Of a stretch of DNA of 64,000 nt, positions 11,326 to 19,800 are shown piece after piece. Made by a program: the position numbers and the translations under genes. Position 1 is the first letter of the stretch. Each line of letters begins with the position of its first letter. The notes below the pieces were generated by a model. The model did not search any database. It saw nothing but the letters and a program-made list of their open reading frames with translations, and was not told where the DNA came from. The stretch comes from Schizochytrium sp. CCTCC M209059 (lineage: Eukaryota; Sar; Bigyra; Thraustochytrida; Thraustochytriidae), in assembly GCA_000818945.1 (NCBI GenBank), contig KN805379.1, positions 331,235-395,234 on the forward strand, given 5' to 3'.

Positions 11326-11326
11326 A
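11321..11326 (+). terminator. AATAAA poly(A)-like hexamer overlapping the stop codon
   Basis: The stop TAA (11323-11325) lies inside an AATAAA hexamer. If this organism uses the canonical signal, the 3' UTR would be only about 15-30 bases, which fits the 144-base gap to the convergent PIG-F gene. Its function is not shown. Confidence 0.35.
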
Positions 11327-11469
11327 AATCCTTTCCTATATTTTGAAAACAAAAAAGAAAAAAGGCCGATTGCATTGGCGCCTGCCTGGCTAGTTTGTCA
11401 TCATTCGTTGTTTCATCTCTTTTCCCAGCTTACCTTGAGCAAAAGGAATCTGCGTCGACTCCAAAAGAC

Positions 11470-12200
11470 TCATCGCTGCTTCTTTGATGCCGCTGGAAAC
11501 ATCACCGTGCTAAGGAAAACACCAACGCCCGATCCAAGGCAGAAACCCGCGAAGGCGCCGTACACAATGGTGGCTGGCCAGGCTTGCCAAGGTCGATCCC
11601 AGTCCAATGGGATGGGCAGAGCGCCCAGCCACGCTCCCGCCAAGGTCCCAAACGCCTGAGTGAGCAGAATGCGGTCCACTGCCGTCTCACTTTCTAATTT
11701 GATAAAGAAATCAGCGAATTCGTGGCCAATTGCACTTGTATCAGATGATCGAGTGGATATCCACGCAAAAGGAGTCACTGCAAGGTTTGCTAAAAGTGCT
11801 GCGCACAGGAATGTACGGCCTGCCATCCTATGTAAAGGCATACATGTGTTAGGTCACGTCGTCTCTCCATGAATGCATCGTGCGCAAAAATTACTTACTG
11901 TATGAAGGGTGCGCCAAAGAGCACCAACACCGCATGCAAGATACATGTCCCTGCGACCTGCGTTGCGATCGTCTGCACGGTAAAGGTGCGCGCCGTTTCG
12001 CCGCTCTTCGCATACCCGGCGTGTCGCGGCCAGAGCCCATAGAACCAGCAAGCTCGCGTCAACGTGACCAGAAAGACCGCCACCTCCAAATATTCCACAG
12101 GGTTCTCCTCAACGGCATGGCCCAGCAGCACGCGCGGCGCCAGCGCCACGCTCACCGCCGTCCACGCCGCGTCTCCACCCGCCCACGCCGCCGCGCGCAT
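11470..12200 (-). CDS. PIGF: PIG-F / GPI11, GPI ethanolamine-phosphate transferase subunit (two exons)
   Basis: PIG-F is the small multispanning ER subunit that partners PIG-O and PIG-G when ethanolamine phosphate is added to GPI anchors. I read two exons on the minus strand: 12200-11899 and 11827-11470. The intron is 71 bases (11898-11828) with GTAAGT at the donor and TACATAG at the acceptor. Joining restores one frame through VLFGAPFIQ|MAGRTF, the conserved GAP region, and gives 219 residues, the same length as human PIG-F. The C-terminal hallmark GAWLGALPIPLDWDRPWQ is clear, followed by a final hydrophobic segment and a basic end. ATG 12200 is preferred because the preceding open frame is not conserved-looking. 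The gene is convergent with the clathrin light chain gene (144 bases apart) and divergent from the ATPase gene. Confidence 0.9.
11828..11898 (-). other. Spliceosomal intron of PIG-F
   Basis: A 71-base intron with a strong GTAAGTAA donor and an AG acceptor after a pyrimidine-containing tract. It is supported by restoration of the PIG-F reading frame across the conserved GAP motif. It is the only intron I could justify in this window. Confidence 0.85.
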
Positions 12201-12289
12201 CTTCTCGTTATAGGCTCTCTGCTCCTGCTCTCGGTCGTTGCTTTTTATACCACAAAGGTCCTTCAATGAACAACAAGGCCGGGCATTGT

Positions 12290-12313
12290 GATCGATTGAT
12301 CGATCAATCGATC
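12290..12313. promoter_or_regulatory. Perfect 24-bp palindrome rich in GATC
   Basis: The two 12-base halves (GATCGATTGATC and its reverse complement) form an exact dyad with no spacer, roughly 90 bases upstream of the PIG-F start. It could be a dimeric transcription-factor site or an element that can form a cruciform. Similar ATCGATC-rich clusters recur elsewhere (about 6368, 56342, 60656). Confidence 0.6.
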
Positions 12314-12662
12314 GCCCTTTATGTAAATCAACATCGGGCAGCGCGGGAAGATGCAGACAACGCAGGCCACGAGATGACCGGTCGTCGTAGCCAAGTGCGA
12401 CGCTCGCGCGGCCGGCAAAGCATGGCAGGTCTTGGCTAGACACGATGCGCCTGGTTGAGCTACTAGGCTCCGCGGAGTGACCTGGGAGCGAAATTGAGAG
12501 CAAGGTGAAGTTGAGAGCAAAGTGAGAGCGCACTCTCAAATCGTGTCACACGCGAACACCACGAACGTCGCGAAGAAGCAAGCTTCATGGGCCGATGCAG
12601 ACGAGCAAGCAGACCCGCAACCTCAGACTGGAAGCGTACGCCAACCCAAGCCAAGTACAAGC

Positions 12663-12730
12663 CAACCCAAGCCCAAGCCCACGCCCAAGCCCACGCCCAA
12701 GCCCACGCCCAAACCCACGCCCAAACCCAC
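12663..12730. repeat. 12-base minisatellite (CCCAAGCCCACG type)
   Basis: Five to six near-perfect copies of CCCAAGCCCACG or CCCAAACCCACG directly precede the predicted ATPase start. Confidence 0.9.
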
Positions 12731-12757
12731 CGACGACGAACTTCAAGGACAAGCAAG

Positions 12758-15700
12758 ATGAACGCACTCACGCATGCCAAGTACATCATCAAGGACATCA
12801 TCAACAACAACCACGACGGCGCCAAGCTCGTTCGTGACCTCTTCCTGAGCTACAAGAGCGATGATAGCGCGCACGAGATCTTCAAGAACGCTGAGAGCTT
12901 TCGCGATCTTCTTGACGTTTTCCGCCTACTCAAGGAGTTAGGCAGACTGCATGAGGTTGACCAACTTCTCGAGGAGCTCGGCTACGATCCGAATGATCGT
13001 GGAGCCAAGCGTAGAAAGGCATTAGAGCGATCCGAGGTCAGTCCTCGGAGCCCTTCGACGCCTCCGCCCCAAGTGGTTCGCTCCCCCGCCAGTTCGACGA
13101 TAATTTCTAATGACACCAGCACGAGAGTCTCCCTCTGCGCAGATGGTGAGAACCCTTCGGTGCCTCAGAGTCCATACTCTGTCGAAGATGACAGCTCGAC
13201 AATTTTCGACTCCGACAAGGATTCGGTTGCCAGCGAGAGCGACCTTGAGTCGATTGACGATGCTGAGGAGAAGGAAACGAACATTGAGCCCGGAACAGTA
13301 GCGGCTGCTTTCCTCGAAACCTACTTTGCTGGCCTAACGTGGGATCATGTAGCCCAAGATGCCTTCACCATGAAGCTCCCTGACTGGTCCAGCTCGATTC
13401 GCACCATCTCCCGCATGGGCGAGCTTCTCGAAGCGCCCAAGACCATTGAAGCCGTCGTTCTTCTCCGCATCGCTATCAAGCTCATGGAAGATGACTTTGA
13501 AGCCCAAGACCTGGTTAACATTGACGCTCCGGTCTTTGAAGAATTCTGGAAGCGCGGCCGTGCAGTCTGCACTTGTATCATGCAAGGCGGGAAAACGCGA
13601 CGTGCCATTTTCCTTCGCGGCCTCGTCCATGCCGGCGTTCACAAGAAGCACGCAGTCGTACTCGCAAACGGCATGTCGGTTGCCTACAACGACATGCTTT
13701 CGTCTATGAAGGATCTCAACTCCGAGTACCAGCTCAAGGTGCCCAAGAATATTCGCAAAATGAATTCGTATCTTCCCAAGACCAAGCTCTTCCTCGGAAC
13801 GAGACTGAACCAGAAAAAGGGCTTTGATGAGCTTAATCAGCGCACTCCAAACCAGGTGCACTTTAACATTCGTCTGTCGAACGTGCGCGCGCTCGAGTCT
13901 CTCTCGACGGCGTTCAAAGACCGTATTAACTTCAATTCGGACAACACGCATCTCATCCTTGATGAGTCGCATGAGGCGCTTGGCGGCCGGCGATTCTCGA
14001 CGCAACTTCGTGAACAGCTCGTTTGCTGGAAGGACGTTACTTTGGTGACGGCCACTCCCGAGGCGCAATTTGTTGTGCCCGAGCTTTTGGGGGACGCCTT
14101 CAGGCATGTCAGCATCCTCCCTCGGCCTGGGTACTATCTGTATGGACCGAACGAGGACGAGCCGAAGCAGGATGAGGATAATGTTCTCGTCGTCAATTAC
14201 GATCCTATGCTGGCAAACGCCGACCTCAGCGTCTCGGCAGACGAAATGACCGTACCCTTTCCGCGCGCGTACTTTCCTCTTGCGAAAAAGGGCCGCAAGC
14301 GCAAGGGCCTCGATAAGGAGGAAGAGAAGGGGAAGACTGGAGCCATCGCGGTCGAGCCCTCATCGTGCAGCGTGCCGGATGAGGCCGTCTTGGCGCTCGA
14401 CAAGATGTGCAGAACCAAGCGCTCGTTCTTCTGCATCGTTCTCAATAACCACATTGGTCTGGATTCGAAGGAAATGAAAAAGTCCATCAATGTGGGCCAC
14501 GGCGCCATTGCGAAGTGGTTCATGCAGCAAGCAAGTGCACGCGGGAAAATGCTGTCCAGAACGGAAACAATTCGGCCTTCAGTGGTCACGTACACCGTAT
14601 ACCAGTACTCTCGCGCCTCGAGCGAGTTTGGCAAGCCGCGTCTTTTCTTCAATGAAACATTCATGAGAGCAATTGTGCGTCTGGCCCCTGATTTGGACGA
14701 GAGTGCAGAAGAGAAGGAGGAAATTCCAGACGAAAATGGAAAGGTAAAGTTTGATATGGAGGATCTGATCGATCAGGTCCTCACGGCTGATCCCGGACGC
14801 TCCAACGACCGCGTGCTCGTGACAGATAAAGCACTTGAGAAAATAAAGGAACATTTCAAGCAGGCGTCACTGGAAGCAAGGGCAATCTACAAAGAGACAC
14901 CCCCACGAGATGGTAGCCCCTTCATCTGCTATCGGGACAGGCCACAAAGTGGCAGAGAGCTCAGGACATTCTCGCTACAGCTTCCGCGGCTTGAGATCAA
15001 GGCTGTGCTCAGCATCGTTCGTTTCATTCACGAATCTAGACTTGGACCTCGAGACGAAAACAAGCAACAGTACAACTATGACACCGCTCCTTTGCAGCTT
15101 GCTGTTGTCGGCAACACTCTGCTGAAACAAAGCGTCAATGTCGAATCCAAGTGTCGTCAGCTACAGTCGACTCATCTTGTGTACCTTCGCAAGCCAGACG
15201 AGAGTGTCGATCTCGTTCGCCTCCTTCAAAAACTTGGCCGTGTTGACCATGGTCTCACCAACAGTCCTTTTTACAAGAGTGCTTTCGGAGGTGAAGAGGA
15301 TCCGCACAAGCGTCGTCCAACGGTGATGATGCCCCAGCAGTACATTGATTTGGTGCTGGAATCACCTCGGAGGCAGCGTGAAACTGCGGAAAAAGGGTAC
15401 AGGGCTCTTATGGACTTCTTCCGACGTGTCATGTTCATGTCTACGAGAAAGTCAACGATTATGGGTCTCGCCTGTCCAGAATTCAAGGCTGCAGAGGCCG
15501 ACGCCCACGCAAAGGTCAAAGAAGAATTGGCGTTTGCTGATGAAGCACGTGATCAGCTCAGAACCTGGATTCTACGTGGACTGCCCGAGTTCAGAAAGCA
15601 CGCTTCTGATATTGCCAAAGCAATTGCCGATCAGCTTGTTAAAGTCGGCGAAGGTAAGGAAGCCGAAACTGACCTGGAAGGACTTATTGAGATATTCGAC

Positions 15701-15790
15701 AACGGGGTCCATGCTACAGAGACAGCGAAACGGGTATACAGGTTTCTTTGTAATGCTCCGGAGCTCCCTCCTTCCCTCTTGCAGTCGTAG
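12758..15790 (+). CDS. Divergent superfamily 2 helicase/Z1-like ATPase with helical N-terminal module
   Basis: The 1,010-residue protein is not identified to a named family. Residues 1-80 look all-helical with regularly spaced Leu (FRLLKELGRLHEVDQLLEELGY), reminiscent of death-fold or effector-associated modules (weak inference), then a basic AKRRK near 84-88 and a Ser/acidic linker to about 190. The ATPase core shows a Walker A-like QGGKT (276-280), a DEAD/H-box variant DESH (402-405) and the SF2 motif III-like TATP (431-434). The second half has GNTLLKQSVNV (from 785), THLVYLR and LLQKLGR, in the order expected of motifs V and VI of Z1-type helicases (GNxLSRG, then QMGR). The usual motif V Arg-Gly is replaced by Gln-Ser. 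It may act on nucleic acid or be a remodelling/defence ATPase. The start is the first ATG after a minisatellite. Confidence 0.7.
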   Translation: MNALTHAKYIIKDIINNNHDGAKLVRDLFLSYKSDDSAHEIFKNAESFRDLLDVFRLLKELGRLHEVDQLLEELGYDPNDRGAKRRKALERSEVSPRSPSTPPPQVVRSPASSTIISNDTSTRVSLCADGENPSVPQSPYSVEDDSSTIFDSDKDSVASESDLESIDDAEEKETNIEPGTVAAAFLETYFAGLTWDHVAQDAFTMKLPDWSSSIRTISRMGELLEAPKTIEAVVLLRIAIKLMEDDFEAQDLVNIDAPVFEEFWKRGRAVCTCIMQGGKTRRAIFLRGLVHAGVHKKHAVVLANGMSVAYNDMLSSMKDLNSEYQLKVPKNIRKMNSYLPKTKLFLGTRLNQKKGFDELNQRTPNQVHFNIRLSNVRALESLSTAFKDRINFNSDNTHLILDESHEALGGRRFSTQLREQLVCWKDVTLVTATPEAQFVVPELLGDAFRHVSILPRPGYYLYGPNEDEPKQDEDNVLVVNYDPMLANADLSVSADEMTVPFPRAYFPLAKKGRKRKGLDKEEEKGKTGAIAVEPSSCSVPDEAVLALDKMCRTKRSFFCIVLNNHIGLDSKEMKKSINVGHGAIAKWFMQQASARGKMLSRTETIRPSVVTYTVYQYSRASSEFGKPRLFFNETFMRAIVRLAPDLDESAEEKEEIPDENGKVKFDMEDLIDQVLTADPGRSNDRVLVTDKALEKIKEHFKQASLEARAIYKETPPRDGSPFICYRDRPQSGRELRTFSLQLPRLEIKAVLSIVRFIHESRLGPRDENKQQYNYDTAPLQLAVVGNTLLKQSVNVESKCRQLQSTHLVYLRKPDESVDLVRLLQKLGRVDHGLTNSPFYKSAFGGEEDPHKRRPTVMMPQQYIDLVLESPRRQRETAEKGYRALMDFFRRVMFMSTRKSTIMGLACPEFKAAEADAHAKVKEELAFADEARDQLRTWILRGLPEFRKHASDIAKAIADQLVKVGEGKEAETDLEGLIEIFDNGVHATETAKRVYRFLCNAPELPPSLLQS

Positions 15791-16239
15791 ACGAAAGATT
15801 TCAATTTTAGAATTTGAACAATTAGGCTACATCATGTGAGGCATCGTACAAAACTGCGATTGAAGTGTTTCCGATGAGACCGAGGCGCAAAAGGCCTTTA
15901 TGGATTGTTCTTGGCACATTGCTGCTTGCCGTCCTCTTCAGTCACCGTCAACCCCACTGCCACTGTATTCCGGTACATTTGCTGGCACACGGGTACAGTC
16001 AGCCGAGTCCCCAACTCTGTCATGCTTGCGTTCCCAACGACGTCCAGCCGCCCTGCGCGCACGCACGCGGCCGCAGCTGCTCTCCGCCGTCGCTCTCCGC
16101 CTTGCACAGCCGCTTTCTGGCGACAAGTCTCGCCTCCCTCGCGGTCAGGCACGGCGAGCAGGTCGCCGTCCCTGCGCGCAGGGCTGGCTTCCTTCATGGC
16201 CCCATTCCTTCCCGGGGCTGGCCTCGCTCGGCCTCCCCG

Positions 16240-16482
16240 NNNNNNNNNNNNNNNNNNNNNNNNNNNNNNNNNNNNNNNNNNNNNNNNNNNNNNNNNNNNN
16301 NNNNNNNNNNNNNNNNNNNNNNNNNNNNNNNNNNNNNNNNNNNNNNNNNNNNNNNNNNNNNNNNNNNNNNNNNNNNNNNNNNNNNNNNNNNNNNNNNNNN
16401 NNNNNNNNNNNNNNNNNNNNNNNNNNNNNNNNNNNNNNNNNNNNNNNNNNNNNNNNNNNNNNNNNNNNNNNNNNNNNNNNNN
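16240..16482. other. Assembly gap (243 N)
   Basis: A run of 243 undetermined bases flanked by very GC-rich sequence, probably a sequencing or assembly drop-out. Confidence 0.99.
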
Positions 16483-16608
16483 GGCCTCGCGCCCGCGGCC
16501 GCGGTGGCCCCGGGCGCGGACGGGCGGCGCCGCGCGCGGTCTGCAGGCGGAGGAAAGAAAGATAGAGACAGAGACGCCCGCGCATCTCGATCTTCGGTCG
16601 CGCGAAAG

Positions 16609-16648
16609 AGAGCAGAGCAGAGCAGAGCAGAGCAGAGCAGAGCAGAGC
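16609..16648. repeat. AGAGC pentanucleotide array
   Basis: About eight AGAGC units in the putative 5' leader of the calcium ATPase. The same pentamer forms the right arm of the hairpin upstream of D-amino-acid oxidase (39319-39357). Confidence 0.9.
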
Positions 16649-16815
16649 CGCAACGGGGCGTATCCAACTCACTGCGGCGAGGCTCTGGCGCTGGACGTCG
16701 CGCCGGGCAGGTGCAGGCGCGGGCGCGGAGGGCGCGGCGCGGCAGAGCCCGATCGAGAGGTCGGTCTGCGCGAGGCACGCGCGCGCGCGCGCACGCACGC
16801 ACGCACGTACGCGGG

Positions 16816-19800
16816 ATGGTGCAGCAGCGGGATGAGGAGCGCCCGCTCCTGGGCAGCAGCAGCAGCAGCAGCAGCAGCAGCCGAAGCCGGGGCGAGTACG
16901 GCCTGGAGCAGCGCGGGAGGAATGGCGAGAATGGCGGCGGCGGCGGCAGCGGCAGCGCCAAGGTGAAGAATGTCTCGTACGCGAAGAAGGAGGGGTACGA
17001 GATGTCCCCGGAAGGGCTTGGAGACATGGTGGCCCATGCGCAGTTTGGGTTCGTCAAGGCGTTCGGAGGAACCAAGGGCGTCGCCAACGCACTGGGGTGC
17101 GATGACCCGTCGCGCGGACTCGGCGAGAACTTTGACTATGAGGACCAGCGCGAAAAGTACGGGTCCAACGCCGTAGAGCTCCCACCAAAACCAAACTTTT
17201 GCATGCTGCTTTACGAGGGCCTCCAAGACATGACCATCATCATGTTGATCGCATCAGCCATTGTGTCCCTCATCCTCGGCCTGGCGGTAGAGCGGGACTT
17301 CCAGCACGGCTGGATCGAGGGCACAAGCATCCTCGTTTCTGTCATGATTGTCATCAACGTCGCAGCCATCACCGACTACTCCAAGGAATCCGAGTTCCGA
17401 CAGCAACAGCTCGATCTGGACAATGACAAAAAAGTTCAAATTATTCGCAGCGGAGACTCCAAGACCGTACACCCCCGCGAGCTCGTGGTGGGTGATATCC
17501 TGCGTCTTGCCGTCGGCGACATCGTCCCTGCCGACGGTCTGCTCCTGGAGGGCACAGACATCAAGATGGACGAGAGCGCTCTCACCGGCGAAACGACCCT
17601 CTTGGAGAAGGGCGCCTTCCGTGCAGATGCAGACAAGCCCGCAAACCCTTTTATTGTCTCCGGAACCAACGTCATGCACGGCTCCGGTCGCATGCTTGTC
17701 GTTGCTGTAGGCCGATACAGCATGCAAGGCAAAATTCTCGCCCGTCTTCGCGAACAGGGCGACAACACACCAACGACCGCGGACGACGATGCCGAAGGCG
17801 AAGGAGATATCGAGGAAGGTCGTGCTAGTAATGACGAAGACAAGAGCGGCGGCGGCGGCTGCTGCGGTGGGGCCTCGTGCAAAGCATGGTGCCGTCAATT
17901 CTTCACTTTTGGCAGCGGGCAAGAAGGCGGCGACCTCATGGAGAAGCTCGATCAACTTGCGGTGGATATTGGCAAGGGCGGTATGATCGTTGCAGTCATT
18001 GTCTTTGTCGTCATGCTTGGCAAGTGGATCGTGGAACAGTGGATCATGGGTGGCGGCTGCGACGACTTTACTAGCAGCAAGACCTGCGCTGAACAGTGCA
18101 CCTGGACAGGAGACGCTTGCGAGCGCGTCTGGAGGGCCGAGGATCTTGCCACAATCCTTCGCTTCTTCATTACGGGCATCACTGTCCTCGTTGTTGCCGT
18201 GCCCGAAGGACTTCCCCTCGCTGTCACGCTCTCGCTGGCCATCTCGATGCGCCGCATGATGCGCGACAATAACCAGGTCAAGCACATGGACAGCTGCGAA
18301 ACGATGGGCAGCGCCACGACGATTTGCTCCGATAAAACGGGGACTTTGACAGAGAACAAAATGACCGTGATGCGTGCCATCATTGGCGGTGAATCATATG
18401 CTTACAAGTCGGGCGACAAGGATGTCTCAAGCCTCGCGGACGTCTTGAAGCGCGAAAAGGTATCCAAGCCGCTTCTTCGTCTCTTTGGTGAAATCTCCAT
18501 TCTCGACTCTGCATCAACTTCCCGTGCCAAGTGCAATAACGGCGAGTGGGAGTACGAGGGCAATCCTACCGAGTGTGCTCTGCTCAAGCTTTCAGCACAA
18601 CTTGGTGACGACGCCTCACAGCTTCGCTCATCGTACGCCGAGGAAGGCTCCGACTTGGACTGGGGTGTCTCATCGGTTCCCTTCAGTTCCGAACGCAAGA
18701 TGATGTCTTGGATTGTGCGCCTCAAGTCCCCTGCAAGCAATGGCAGCAAGTACCGCCTCTTCACCAAGGGCGCCCCGGCGCAGATTATGGCCGTCTGCAA
18801 CAAGGAAGCCATGCAAAAGGGTGAAGAATTCGAAGCCAAGTCGCTTGACGACAGTGCTCGCAAGGAGTACGACACCACCGTGGAGGAATACCAAAAGGCG
18901 GGCATGCGGACGCTGGCCCTCGCCTACCGTGACATCAAGGACGAGCCCAGCGGCGGTTGGTCCGATTCCAAGTCAGGCGACCTCGAAAAAGACCTCACGC
19001 TCGTGTCGCTTGTGGGCATCGAAGACCCTCTGCGCGAGTCTGTGCCGGGCGCCATCGAGACCTGCCGCCGCGCCGGCATCGATGTGCGCATGTGCACAGG
19101 CGATGCTCTCACGACTGCGGTTGCGATCGCGCGCCAATGTGGCATCCTTCGCGAAAAGGACTTTGAATCAGAGAACAAGCCCAAACCCAATTTCGCCATG
19201 ACTGGCGCCGAGTTTGACGAGCGCGTGCACATCAAGGACTCCAAGAAGGAAAATGTACGCCGCAGAGTTTTTGATTTTGAAAAGCACGAGGCTACCGAGG
19301 CCATGGCTCCGCCGTTCAAGCTCGACAAATCGGGCAACAAGATCATGGATCAGAAAAAATTCGACGAGCTCTGGCCCACGCTTCGCGTCCTGGCGCGCTG
19401 CCAGCCCGAGGACAAACTTGCTCTCGTGCGCGGGCTGCGTGCCAGTCGTGTGTTTGCCGACAAGGCTCGCTGCAACCGTCTCGTACGCGAGCACGACATT
19501 CACATCTTTCCAGATTATCAGGTAGTTGCCGTCACGGGTGACGGCACAAACGATGCTCCTGCTCTCAAGAGCGCTGACGTCGGTTTTGCCATGGGCATTG
19601 GCACCGAAACGGCCAAACAGGCATGCGATATCATTCTCCTCTCTTCGAGCTTCGATGCCATCGTCGCTGCAGTATCCTGGGGACGCAACGTTTTTGACTC
19701 AATCGCAAAGTTCATCCAGTTCCAGCTCACTGTGAACCTCGCGGCCATCATTCTTGCCGTTGTCGGTGCCCTCAGCTATAACGAAAGCCCACTCAGCGCC

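Larger units (their letters stand above)
12201..12757. promoter_or_regulatory. Divergent promoter region between PIG-F and the SF2-like ATPase
   Basis: The 557 bases between two divergently oriented starts hold a perfect 24-base palindrome built on GATCGATTGATC and its complement (12290-12313). They also hold a 12-base minisatellite (about 12663-12730) just before the ATPase start. The ATPase frame remains open through the minisatellite back to 12587 as Gln/Ala/Thr/His-rich repeats, which I treat as 5' UTR. Confidence 0.45.
15791..16815. other. Intergenic region with assembly gap upstream of the calcium ATPase
   Basis: Holds the ATPase 3' flank, 243 undetermined bases, an AGAGC pentamer array (16609-16648) and an alternating CGCG/CACG tract (16780-16808) just before the calcium ATPase start. 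The frame is open through all of it, but the composition (Arg/Ala/Ser/Glu repeats) argues for 5' UTR. An upstream exon inside the gap cannot be excluded. Confidence 0.5.

Noticed and set aside
12663..12730. Pro-Lys-Pro-Thr repeat protein in the alternate frame
   Set aside because: The PKPT peptide comes only from one frame of the 12-base minisatellite and ends shortly afterwards.
15865..16815. 317-residue extension of the calcium ATPase through the assembly gap
   Set aside because: Includes 243 unknown bases and repeat-coded residues; not expected in P2B pumps. An upstream exon inside the gap cannot be tested.
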